In this document: positions 1-6,048 of the stretch, in pieces | Position numbering within the stretch: position 1 is the stretch's first letter | Layout of the letters: each line of letters opens with the position of its first letter | DNA from: Firmicutes bacterium UBA7523 | Lineage (GTDB): Bacteria; Bacillota; Dethiobacteria; Dethiobacterales; Dethiobacteraceae | DNA: 11,630 nucleotides | Assembly: GCA_002479415.1 (NCBI GenBank) | Contig: DLMZ01000037.1 | Location: forward strand, 32,295-43,924 | Direction: 5' to 3' | Made by a program: the position numbers and the translations under genes | The notes under the pieces: model-generated | What the model was told of the DNA's origin: nothing | The model's input: only the letters and a program-made list of their open reading frames with translations | The model's database searches: none

Positions 1-35
1 ATCAGTCCGCTAAATACAATTAATCTTCTACTCAT
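1..35 (-). CDS. 5' end of a divergent minus-strand gene, cut by the window edge
   Basis: Reading the minus strand, an ATG at 35-33 is preceded by a good ribosome binding site (GGAGG at 45-41, five bases from the start). The frame stays open to the window edge and encodes MSRRLIVFSGL followed by an incomplete codon. The two basic residues followed by a hydrophobic run suggest a membrane segment or signal peptide, but eleven residues are too few to assign a family. A good promoter (66-94) and two LysR-type dyads lie upstream, so the gene is probably a target of the neighbouring regulator. By association with the selenium-type LysR and cysteine desulfurase it might be a transport or selenium-metabolism membrane protein. 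That is only inference from context. Confidence 0.6.
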   Translation of the reverse strand, partial: MSRRLIVFSGL

Positions 36-65
36 AATTACCTCCAAATGATAATGTCTAAATCT

Positions 66-94
66 ATTTTACTTGTAAAAGTGTTAACCAACAA
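66..94 (-). promoter_or_regulatory. Predicted sigma-A promoter of the divergent minus-strand gene
   Basis: On the minus strand there is a -35 element TTGTTG (94-89), a 17-base spacer and a -10 element TAAAAT (71-66). The predicted transcript would start near position 59 and give a leader of about 25 bases with the ribosome binding site correctly placed. The first LysR-type dyad (95-109) abuts the -35 box. The spacing is ideal and each box has one or more mismatches to consensus. No start site has been mapped. Confidence 0.5.
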
Positions 95-109
95 ATAGGT
101 TGCGCCTAT
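95..109. promoter_or_regulatory. LysR-type operator dyad 1 (ATAG-N7-CTAT)
   Basis: ATAG-GTTGCGC-CTAT is an interrupted palindrome that fits the T-N11-A rule for LysR-type regulator sites. It lies in the divergent control region directly upstream of the minus-strand -35 box, centred at about -43 of that promoter. That is where the activation site of a LysR protein usually lies. The binding protein is inferred to be the adjacent LysR regulator. Confidence 0.55.
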
Positions 110-124
110 ATGTTATATTATGAT

Positions 125-139
125 ATAGACAAAGCCTAT
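125..139. promoter_or_regulatory. LysR-type operator dyad 2 (ATAG-N7-CTAT)
   Basis: ATAG-ACAAAGC-CTAT has the same half-sites and the same 7-base gap as the dyad at 95-109, and begins exactly 30 bp after it (about three helical turns). It is centred at about -73 of the predicted minus-strand promoter, close to the usual recognition site of a LysR protein. It also lies where the plus-strand lysR promoter would be, so the same site could mediate autoregulation. Confidence 0.55.
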
Positions 140-225
140 AGCCTGTAAGACAACATACTTTGCTCTTGGGAAGGAGTTTTGCCAATGCTTGCGAAAATAT
201 AGAAACATAGAAGGTGGTGAACCGC

Positions 226-1134
226 ATGGAATTCTATCAATTGGAGGCATTTGTTGCCGTTGTAGCACAACGCTCTTTTTCCAAAGCTGCGCAGCAATTG
301 TTCTTAAGCCAACCAACAATTAGCGCTCATGTAAAAAGCTTGGAAACAAAGCTAGAAATGCCCCTTTTAGACAGGGGTAAAAGCGATATTATTTTAACTC
401 CAGCAGGTGAAAGACTCTATCGTTACGCCAGAGAATTACTGGATATTCGCGCTAACGCACTAGCTGATATTAAAAATAGTAATATAGTAGAAGAAGAAAG
501 TATTACCATTGAGGGTAGTTCGGTACCGTGCCAATATTTGCTTCCCCAAATTTTAACTGCATTTGAACAATTATTTCCCACCGTCTCTGTTACACTGAAA
601 CAAGATAATTCCCGTCAGGTTTGCGAGGATGTACACAATTATCATTTTCCTTATGGTATTGTTGGCAAAAAGCATTCCTTGCCCAGACTGACATATGTGC
701 CTCTTTTGCAGGACGAACTTGTTCTAGCTATTCCTAACAAGAAAGAATACCAAGAACTGTTAAACATAACGGAGCCTAAAGTTTCAGATATTATTGATTA
801 TAGACTTCTGCTTAGAGAAACCGGATCAGGAACACGCTCTCTATTTGAAAACGCGATAACTCAAAAAGGAATCACCTTAGATGATTTTCATTTCTCAGTT
901 TTCAGTAATCAGGAAACAATTAAGCAAGCAGTAAGCCGCGGACTTGGTATTACCATTATTTCAAGACTGGTAATGGAAGACTATCAGAATTTTGGCTTAG
1001 TTGCCGTTCGCTCACTGCAAGAACTGGATTTAAAGCGCGAATTCTACCTTGTATACCATGACAAGCGAATTCTTTCCCCTGCGGCAAAAGTGCTCCGCGA
1101 CTTCATTATTAATACTTATAAGCAGGAGAGTTAA
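226..1134 (+). CDS. LysR-family transcriptional regulator, selenium-metabolism-associated type
   Basis: This is a DNA-binding regulator of 302 residues, the usual LysR length. The N-terminal winged helix-turn-helix (about residues 1-60) contains the typical FSKAAQQLFLSQPTISAHVK stretch. A linker helix and an effector-binding domain (about 90-295) follow, with the family motif RETGSGTR at 197-204. The ATG at 226 is preferred over upstream in-frame GTG codons at 214 and 217 because those lie inside the ribosome binding site AAGGTGGTGA (211-220). The sequence resembles, as far as I recall, the LysR subfamily found near selenium metabolism genes in anaerobes. The cysteine desulfurase gene begins one base after its stop, so the two are probably co-transcribed. 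Two matching dyads upstream are the likely binding sites. The effector is unknown. LysR identity is secure and the selenium link is inference. Confidence 0.93.
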   Translation: MEFYQLEAFVAVVAQRSFSKAAQQLFLSQPTISAHVKSLETKLEMPLLDRGKSDIILTPAGERLYRYARELLDIRANALADIKNSNIVEEESITIEGSSVPCQYLLPQILTAFEQLFPTVSVTLKQDNSRQVCEDVHNYHFPYGIVGKKHSLPRLTYVPLLQDELVLAIPNKKEYQELLNITEPKVSDIIDYRLLLRETGSGTRSLFENAITQKGITLDDFHFSVFSNQETIKQAVSRGLGITIISRLVMEDYQNFGLVAVRSLQELDLKREFYLVYHDKRILSPAAKVLRDFIINTYKQES

Positions 1135-1135
1135 T

Positions 1136-2299
1136 ATGCGTGAAATATATGCTGACCATGCTGCCACCACATTCCCGCGGCCTTCTCAAGTGACTGAGGC
1201 TCTTTCAACTTATCTATTGGATATAGGCTGCAGTCCCGGCCGAGGAGGATATCGCAGAGCTTTAGATGCCGCCCGCTTAGTATATGAGGCAAGGGCATTA
1301 ACAGCACAGTTCTTTAACGTGCCTCAGCCGGAACAGGTGGTCTTTACCCCAAGCGTAACTTACTCGTTAAATTTGTTAATTAAAGGCCTTTTGAAACAAG
1401 GTGACCATGTTATCATCTCATCTATGGAACACAACTCAGTAGTTCGTCCCCTTACCCGCCTTGTGCAGGAGCGTGCCATTGAATTAGAAATTTTGCAATG
1501 CAATGCTGACGGCACACTAAACCCTAAAGATGTGAAAAATGCGCTAAGGAGCAAAACAAAGTTAGTTGTACTCACACACGCATCAAATGTCACAGGCACA
1601 TTATTGCCTGTTTACGAAGTGGGAGAAATTTTGGCTGGCGAAGATATCTTTTATGCCATTGACGCAGCTCAGACTGCCGGAAGCGAAATCTTGGACTTTA
1701 ACGCTTTGAATTGTGACTATCTGGCGTTCACCGGTCATAAAGGACTTCTAGGGCCTCCTGGTATCGGCGGCTTTTGTATCAGCGAAAAAGCAGCACAAGC
1801 TACAGAATCATTAGTAGAAGGAGGAACGGGGAGCCGCTCGGAGGATGAGAACCAACCCAGTTTTCTTCCGGACAAATTTGAAAGCGGCACTCAAAATGTC
1901 CCCGGCATAGCCGGACTGGCCGCAGGAATAAAGCTTATCAATGAGATCGGGCTGGAAAAAATGCATGACCATAAGCAGCAATTAACATCAGCCTTCCTTA
2001 GTGGCTTGGCAGAAATTCCGGAAATAAGAGTCTACGGCACAAAGAACCCTAAAACCACCGCTGCGGCCGTTTCCATTAATGTTGATGGCTTAGATAACGG
2101 CGATCTGAGTTTTATGCTTGAACAATGCTTTGGCATTATGACTCGTTCCGGCTTGCACTGTTCACCTTTAGCCCATCGTACTATCGGCTCATTTCCTCAA
2201 GGAACTCTCCGTTTCTCCTTTGGGTGGAGCAATACTTTAAGTGAAGTGGAAAATATTTTGAAAGCATTAACTGAAATTATTAAAGAGAATTTGCAGTAA
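1136..2299 (+). CDS. Class V aminotransferase, cysteine desulfurase family protein
   Basis: This 387-residue PLP enzyme of the NifS/CsdA/SufS superfamily is predicted to take sulfur from cysteine, or selenium from selenocysteine, and hold it as a persulfide or selenide for transfer. Visible residues are the stacking histidine H99 (MEHNS), D176 and Q179 (DAAQ), the PLP lysine K202 in TGHKG, and the catalytic cysteine C342 in RSGLHCSPLAHRTIG. This last motif and the overall sequence match the group named after Enterococcus EF2568 (TIGR01977), which often accompanies selenium genes. The start is the ATG at 1136 with AGGAGAG at 1124-1130. The frame extends upstream to 1049, but only as overlap with lysR. 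The gene lies one base behind the LysR stop, so it is probably in the same operon. A housekeeping iron-sulfur role is less likely because no scaffold gene is adjacent. Physiological substrate is not known. Confidence 0.92.
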   Translation: MREIYADHAATTFPRPSQVTEALSTYLLDIGCSPGRGGYRRALDAARLVYEARALTAQFFNVPQPEQVVFTPSVTYSLNLLIKGLLKQGDHVIISSMEHNSVVRPLTRLVQERAIELEILQCNADGTLNPKDVKNALRSKTKLVVLTHASNVTGTLLPVYEVGEILAGEDIFYAIDAAQTAGSEILDFNALNCDYLAFTGHKGLLGPPGIGGFCISEKAAQATESLVEGGTGSRSEDENQPSFLPDKFESGTQNVPGIAGLAAGIKLINEIGLEKMHDHKQQLTSAFLSGLAEIPEIRVYGTKNPKTTAAAVSINVDGLDNGDLSFMLEQCFGIMTRSGLHCSPLAHRTIGSFPQGTLRFSFGWSNTLSEVENILKALTEIIKENLQ

Positions 2300-2394
2300 A
2301 CTCACATACTAAGTATTCTTAATATTTTATCTGGAACCTCAGCTTCTTTTTTTTCGTCAAAATTACTACAAGTATAAAAAAAGGGGGTCCAAAA

Positions 2395-2736
2395 ATGAGA
2401 AAAAGATTATCGCTAATTGTCATGGTAACATCTTTTCTATTGCTTTTCAGTGGTTTTGCCGGAGCAGTAATTCTTGATGAACCATTAGAGCTTGAAGAAG
2501 GAATGCTGGGTATTACAGCCTACATGGACGAAGCTGAGGAAGATGTGGTTGGTTCTGGCATTGAGGGAGAAGTTACTATTATCTCCATCGGTGAGGGAGA
2601 AGAAGTGGTGGTTGTTGAAGAAGCAGCAGAAGAAGAAAGCCCTGCAGCAAATAACTATACCGCTTATATTGCTTTAGCTGGTCTTGTAATTTTGGCTTAT
2701 TTTCACGGAAAAAAAATTCAAGATGTTTCAGTTTAA
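2395..2736 (+). CDS. Small acidic exported protein with C-terminal membrane anchor, unknown function
   Basis: I do not recognise the family of this 113-residue protein. The first 24 residues form a clear signal peptide (MRKR, a hydrophobic core and a possible cut after AGA at 22-24). Residues 25-87 are very acidic: I count 20 Asp or Glu and no Lys or Arg. A hydrophobic segment at about 88-103 is followed by GKK and a short tail, which suggests a single anchor with the acidic part outside the cell and the basic tail inside. The ATG at 2395 has AGGGGGT at 2382-2388. The gene ends directly at an intrinsic terminator and is separated from the desulfurase by 95 bases, so it is probably a single-gene unit. 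The acidic domain might bind cations or basic proteins, but this is a guess. Confidence 0.75.
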   Translation: MRKRLSLIVMVTSFLLLFSGFAGAVILDEPLELEEGMLGITAYMDEAEEDVVGSGIEGEVTIISIGEGEEVVVVEEAAEEESPAANNYTAYIALAGLVILAYFHGKKIQDVSV

Positions 2737-2738
2737 AT

Positions 2739-2760
2739 AAGCGCTTCGGCGCTTTTTTTT
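2739..2760 (+). terminator. Intrinsic terminator after the small acidic protein gene
   Basis: The stem GCGC/GCGC (2741-2744 with 2749-2752) is closed by the stable tetraloop TTCG and extended by two A-T pairs. It runs into eight consecutive T residues (2753-2760). It begins three bases after the stop codon at 2734-2736. Confidence 0.92.
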
Positions 2761-2774
2761 GGGGAATTACCTCA

Positions 2775-2810
2775 AACAGGCTAGCCAGATTTTTAGGCTA
2801 GCCTTCTGTT
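2775..2810 (+). repeat. Imperfect hairpin built on GGCTAGCC repeats
   Basis: GGCTAGCC occurs at 2779-2786 and 2796-2803 and is itself a palindrome. The two copies can pair as an 8-bp stem with a 9-base loop rich in T. After a 3-base bulge, a further 4 bp (AACA with TGTT) extend the stem. No T run follows, so it is not a standard terminator for the plus strand. Confidence 0.5.
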
Positions 2811-2930
2811 AGTGTAGAAGTATTTTGCGTTAGAGCAGGATATTTGCAATATATTGTTGAATAAGGAAACAATCACATTATTTACCATTGTATAATAATG
2901 TTACTTTTATAGCAGATACCGTGTATTTAA

Positions 2931-3053
2931 ATCTTTCTTTCAAGCACTAATGAGGAATACGACTTTAAAAGCATAGACAAATGTAATACCGGCTGGAAGT
3001 TTAAGAATTCGCCTGAAGTTACCAAACTTGTTCCTGCACCATCAAATAGTTAG
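2931..3053 (+). pseudogene. Open frame without a start codon, possible 3' remnant of a lost gene
   Basis: The frame is open for 40 codons between TAA (2928-2930) and TAG (3051-3053). It has a protein-like composition (for example TNEEYDFKSIDKCNTGWKFK) but contains no ATG, GTG or TTG start with a ribosome binding site. Its TAG stop overlaps the AGGAG site of the next small ORF, as is usual at gene borders in an operon. I read it tentatively as the end of a truncated gene. A chance open frame of this length is quite possible. Confidence 0.25.
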
Positions 3054-3062
3054 GAGCTTAAC

Positions 3063-3158
3063 ATGGTATTATATGGTATTAACATATTTCATTGGAGGTG
3101 TACCATTCACAATTATGTATTATGCAAAATTTTTAAACCCTATATGCTCCTCCAATAA
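3063..3158 (+). CDS. Possible small ORF of 31 codons, function unknown
   Basis: The ATG at 3063 has AGGAG at 3052-3056, six bases away, and the frame runs to TAA at 3156-3158. The predicted peptide starts MVLYGINIFHW, is hydrophobic with several aromatic residues, and has two Cys. The first codons are made of a 9-bp direct repeat (ATGGTATTA at 3063-3071 and 3073-3081). The good ribosome binding site is the only positive evidence. It could be a leader peptide, a relic or chance. Confidence 0.25.
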   Translation: MVLYGINIFHWRCTIHNYVLCKIFKPYMLLQ

Positions 3159-3159
3159 G

Positions 3160-3300
3160 AGATATTGAACCGGCAAGGGAATGAAATGGCATAGAGGGCT
3201 AATAGGGGTTCAATAGTTGCCCTAACCGAAAAGGGGCAGGCTAGACGAAAACATCGGCATACCGCTAAACAGGGCGTGAAATATAGAGTAGGGGGTCGTA
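3160..3300 (+). ncRNA. Candidate structured RNA or intron relic upstream of the lipoprotein gene
   Basis: This GC-richer block, rich in purine runs and GAAA-like loops, differs from the AT-rich DNA on its left. A perfect 9-bp helix joins TATTGAACC (3163-3171) to GGTTCAATA (3207-3215). It is followed by a small hairpin, TGCCCT (3218-3223) with GGGGCA (3233-3238), around a loop containing ACCGAAAA. GCCCT (3219-3223) can instead pair with AGGGC (3271-3275), which would allow two alternative folds. The text GAACC, GGGAATGAAA and CATACCGCTAAACA has a loose resemblance to domain I of bacterial group II introns. No reverse transcriptase, domain V or intron ends are visible nearby. A cis-regulatory leader for the next gene is the other main possibility. 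Confidence 0.35.
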
Positions 3301-3304
3301 CAGC

Positions 3305-4252
3305 ATGCGCTATAAAGTTGCTTCTATTCTGTTTATTCTACTAGTTTTACTTATAGGTTGTGTAAATATTCCAGGCAAAAGGCATATCAATCATGTTTCA
3401 GATAATACTGTGATGCCACTCGTAGTTGACATACCAAATATGTTTTTTTATGTCGACGAAGAAGGAAGGTTGGTGCAAAAAAACCTGACTAACAACATTG
3501 ATAACATCATTATAGAGGGAAATTATTTTATCGACGCTTATGCTGTAAACTTGCAGGAGCAGATGATTGCCTTCGAAGCAGTTTTTGATGATGGTATTAG
3601 GAAATTTATTTTGTATAATGCTATAACAAGAGAACAAACGATTCTTGACGACGATGTTTTTGGATACGTAACTTGGTCGCCTAACGGAAGATACTTAATT
3701 CTTGACCAGGGAACATATCTCTGGCGAGGTCTTGATATATATGACTTGATAACCGGTAATGTTAACCGCATAGAAATAGCAATTTGGTATGAATATTACT
3801 GGTCAACTGACGGAAATAGATTGTTGGTTGGTACTTCAGAGATGGTGGATCCACCTACTTGGATGAATGAAGGAGAGTCTATAACAGTTGCTGTTATAGA
3901 CATCAAGAGAGGGTTTGATATACAAACAGTTCTAAAAGGAACGAGCGAATTCTTCATTTTACCTAAAGCATGGGTGAATGACAACGTTGTAGTTGTTGAA
4001 ATAATCTATTACGATAGTGCAAAGGAAACTCAGCAACTGGAGATTAATCTCGGTGAAGGTATAACCCGTGATGTTGTTTTACAGGATGAAAGTTGTCAAT
4101 ATCTTCCGGACGACATAGAGCGCATCAGTCACGATAAATCACCTGATGGGAAATACGTGTTGTATCCGCAGGATGACAGTATATATTTATGGTTCGCAGA
4201 AACGGATCAGCGCCAGGAACTGTGTAAGGGAAAAAGTGCAAAATGGAAATAA
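3305..4252 (+). CDS. Predicted lipoprotein with beta-propeller (WD40-like) repeats
   Basis: This 315-residue protein has a lipoprotein signal peptide. A hydrophobic stretch ends in the lipobox LIGC with the lipidated cysteine at C19. The rest carries short repeats of the WD40-like/TolB beta-propeller kind, each with an aromatic or hydrophobic strand, S-P-D/N-G and another strand: YVTWSPNGRYLIL (121-133), YYWSTDGNRLLVG (164-176) and KSPDGKYVLY (278-287), ending near SAKWK. It is therefore probably anchored to the outer face of the membrane and may bind a protein or polymer partner. The ATG at 3305 has GGGGG at 3291-3295, nine bases upstream. It appears to be a single gene, and no clear terminator follows. 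Specific function is unknown. The lipoprotein call is firm and the propeller call fairly good. Confidence 0.85.
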   Translation: MRYKVASILFILLVLLIGCVNIPGKRHINHVSDNTVMPLVVDIPNMFFYVDEEGRLVQKNLTNNIDNIIIEGNYFIDAYAVNLQEQMIAFEAVFDDGIRKFILYNAITREQTILDDDVFGYVTWSPNGRYLILDQGTYLWRGLDIYDLITGNVNRIEIAIWYEYYWSTDGNRLLVGTSEMVDPPTWMNEGESITVAVIDIKRGFDIQTVLKGTSEFFILPKAWVNDNVVVVEIIYYDSAKETQQLEINLGEGITRDVVLQDESCQYLPDDIERISHDKSPDGKYVLYPQDDSIYLWFAETDQRQELCKGKSAKWK

Positions 4253-4417
4253 AATCATTTAAGTCATGTAATACTCTCTCCTCATACAATCTAATCCTAG
4301 CAGAATAAAGATAATAGATTTAAAGAATATATACTGATAGTCGCCTTTTTCATATTAATCGCATATACTTGCTAACTCGGTTGATACTAAAATAAAACAC
4401 TCGAAGGAGCAAATAAT

Positions 4418-4588
4418 ATGGATAAACAGCGGGCAATACAAATTATGGCTTCCGATGATAATATTAAAGTGCTTTACAAAAGTAAATCTGTCTGGATTGA
4501 AGGAGTTAAAGAAGATAAGGCTAATATTACGGTGATGGGAACATGCACGACAATGGACGTTCCAGTTGCAGATTTACAGGAAACATAA
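4418..4588 (+). CDS. sspH: Small acid-soluble spore protein, H type
   Basis: The product is 56 residues, close to the 59 of the Bacillus subtilis protein. It has the family layout: MDKQRAIQIMAS at the start, a central VLYKSKSVWIEGV strand and a C-terminal DVPVADLQE. Proteins of this family are made in the forespore and packed into the spore core; their exact task is not well defined. The ATG has AAGGAG at 4404-4409, eight bases upstream. Expression would be expected from a forespore sigma-G promoter, but I found only a -10-like CATATTA at 4351-4357 without a well-placed -35. A strong terminator follows, so the gene is a single unit. Its presence is the main evidence that the host forms endospores. 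A contact with the following operon is not indicated. Confidence 0.85.
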   Translation: MDKQRAIQIMASDDNIKVLYKSKSVWIEGVKEDKANITVMGTCTTMDVPVADLQET

Positions 4589-4603
4589 AAAAATACTAAC
4601 TGT

Positions 4604-4640
4604 AAAGCAAAGCGGGACTTGTGTCCTGCTTTGCTTTTTC
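4604..4640 (+). terminator. Intrinsic terminator after sspH
   Basis: A 15-bp stem with one G-T pair joins 4604-4618 to 4623-4637 around the loop TTGT and leads into TTTTTC. It insulates sspH from the miaB operon. The A run on the 5' arm is partly matched by the T run, so the hairpin might also work weakly in the reverse direction. Confidence 0.92.
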
Positions 4641-4658
4641 TGCAAATTATATTACAAT
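4631..4658 (+). promoter_or_regulatory. Possible sigma-A promoter of the miaB operon
   Basis: TTGCTT (4631-4636), 16 bases and TACAAT (4653-4658) give a plausible promoter with a leader of about 50 bases before miaB. Its -35 box would lie inside the 3' arm of the sspH terminator. The -10 box is one mismatch from consensus and the -35 box is weak, so this is a modest prediction. Confidence 0.35.
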
Positions 4659-4716
4659 GGTAACTATACAAGAAATTGGAGTGCGGCCGTCCCTTGGCGC
4701 ATGTTGGAGTGATATG

Positions 4717-6048
4717 ATGAGAGAGAAAAAGTATACTATGCAGGTGTTTGGTTGTCAGATGAATGAGCGAGATGCTGAGACTCTGCGGGGTTTTTTGGAT
4801 GAGTGGGGATATGAGGAAGTTGACGAAGCCGAAAATGCTGACTTGGTAATCATGAATACTTGCGCGGTCCGCCAAAAGGCTGAGGAAAAGGTATTCGGGC
4901 GAATTGGCCGCTTGGGAAAAATGAAAGAGAATAATCCTGGAATGATAATTGCCATTTCCGGATGCATGGTTCAGCAGGAAGAAGTTGCAAAGAAAATAGC
5001 CAAGAGTTACCCCTTCGTTGATTTGATATTCGGCACCCACAATATTGCTTTGTTTCCCCAGTTGCTGCAGAGGGCGGAGGAAAGCAGGGAGACAGTTTTG
5101 GATTTGTGGGAAGAAGCGGGAGAAGTGGTGGAAGGGCTGCCGGTCACCAGAAAAGACGGGATTAAAGCCTGGGTAAATATTAATTATGGCTGTAATAATT
5201 TTTGCTCTTATTGTATTGTTCCTTATGTTCGTGGCAGGGAGAGAAGCCGTCTGCCCGAAGATATACTAACAGAAATTAGAGTATTGGCCGATAATGGCTA
5301 TAAAGAAGTGACTCTTCTAGGTCAGAATGTGAATTCATACGGCAAAGATTTAGACGAGGATATTGATTTTGCCGATTTGCTGACTCGTGTTGACAAAGAA
5401 ACAGGGCTTGCCAGGGTGCGTTTTATGACATCCCATCCCCGTGATTTTAATGAAAAACTGGCGAAAGTGATTGCTCAAGGCAAAAGTATCTGTGAGCATG
5501 TTCATCTGCCGATTCAATCCGGCAGTAACCGTATTCTTGAATTGATGAACCGTGGGTATACCAGGGAGCATTATTTGGAACTGGTGGAATCATTACTCAG
5601 TTATGTGCCGAATTGCGCACTGTCTACAGATTTGATTGTAGGCTTCCCCGGAGAAACGGAGGAAGATTTTAGCCAAACCTTAGATATTGTGGAAAGAGTT
5701 GGCTTCGATGCAGCTTTTACCTTTTTATATTCGCCGCGCAAAGGAACGCCTGCTGCGGAATTGCCGGGACAGATACCAAATGAGGTTAAGAAAGAACGTT
5801 TCGGCAGGCTGACGGAAGCACAGAACAGATGGAGCCTGCTGCGCAGTAAGACATTGGTTGGAAAGATTGAAGAGGTTCTGGTAGAGGGTCCCAGTAAAAC
5901 AGATGCCCAGACTTTAACAGGCAGGACACGAGGTAGCAAAACAGTTAATTTTCCAGGGGAAGGGATTAGTGAGGGAGATATTGTCCGTGTTGAAGTAGTT
6001 GAGGCAAAAACATGGAGCCTAGTGGGGAGGATCAGGGTTGAAAGCTGA
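4717..6048 (+). CDS. miaB: tRNA-2-methylthio-N6-isopentenyladenosine(37) synthase MiaB
   Basis: This radical SAM methylthiotransferase adds the methylthio group at C2 of i6A37 to make ms2i6A in tRNAs that read codons beginning with U. The 443 residues are family length. The N-terminal domain has three cysteines for the auxiliary iron-sulfur cluster, C13 (FGCQMNE), C49 (NTCAV) and C83 (SGCM). The radical SAM core has C159, C163 and C166 (CNNFCSYC). A C-terminal TRAM domain (about 380-443) binds RNA. The frame is open back to 4621, but that would start inside the sspH terminator. GGAG at 4706-4709 is seven bases from the ATG at 4717; an adjacent ATG at 4714 is the alternative. It is the first gene of the operon and shares it with miaA, whose product makes its substrate. 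Confidence 0.96.
   Translation: MREKKYTMQVFGCQMNERDAETLRGFLDEWGYEEVDEAENADLVIMNTCAVRQKAEEKVFGRIGRLGKMKENNPGMIIAISGCMVQQEEVAKKIAKSYPFVDLIFGTHNIALFPQLLQRAEESRETVLDLWEEAGEVVEGLPVTRKDGIKAWVNINYGCNNFCSYCIVPYVRGRERSRLPEDILTEIRVLADNGYKEVTLLGQNVNSYGKDLDEDIDFADLLTRVDKETGLARVRFMTSHPRDFNEKLAKVIAQGKSICEHVHLPIQSGSNRILELMNRGYTREHYLELVESLLSYVPNCALSTDLIVGFPGETEEDFSQTLDIVERVGFDAAFTFLYSPRKGTPAAELPGQIPNEVKKERFGRLTEAQNRWSLLRSKTLVGKIEEVLVEGPSKTDAQTLTGRTRGSKTVNFPGEGISEGDIVRVEVVEAKTWSLVGRIRVES
6024..6030 (+). promoter_or_regulatory. Ribosome binding site that supports the TTG start of mutS
   Basis: GGGGAGG lies seven bases before the TTG at 6038, inside the last codons of miaB. The next in-frame ATG, at 6056, has no comparable site, so the TTG is the better start. 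Confidence 0.7.

Larger units (their letters stand above)
2737..3304. other. 568-bp region without a confident gene
   Basis: After the terminator, this stretch holds a hairpin (2775-2810), an isolated perfect TATAAT (2891-2896) without a recognisable -35 box, a 40-codon open frame without a start (2931-3053), a 31-codon small ORF (3063-3158) containing a 9-bp direct repeat, and a GC-richer block from about 3160 to 3300 that folds into several helices. No tRNA, rRNA or CRISPR repeat is visible. The mix suggests a decayed insertion plus a structured RNA, or the remains of a mobile intron. Nothing here can be named with certainty. Confidence 0.6.

Noticed and set aside
2331..2355. Terminator after the cysteine desulfurase gene at an eight-T run
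   Set aside because: The T run is not preceded by a convincing hairpin; only a 3-bp stem is possible.
2492..2677. Second open frame inside the small acidic protein gene
   Set aside because: It is lysine-rich only because the acidic codons are read out of frame, and it lacks a ribosome binding site.
3115..3168. Seventeen-codon ORF with GGAGGTG upstream
   Set aside because: The spacing of 14 bases is too long and it overlaps the better supported 31-codon frame.
4325..4357. Sigma-G promoter for sspH, GAATA and CATATTA
   Set aside because: The -10-like box is good but the spacing of 21 bases is too long, so I did not list it as a feature.
4621..4716. Upstream extension of miaB from a GTG at 4621
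   Set aside because: It begins inside the terminator arm, has no family similarity before MREKKYTMQVFGCQ, and has no suitable ribosome binding site.
4474..5040. Minus-strand open frame of 188 codons across sspH and the start of miaB
   Set aside because: It runs antisense to two well-supported genes and through the terminator, has no recognisable domain and is best explained as a shadow.
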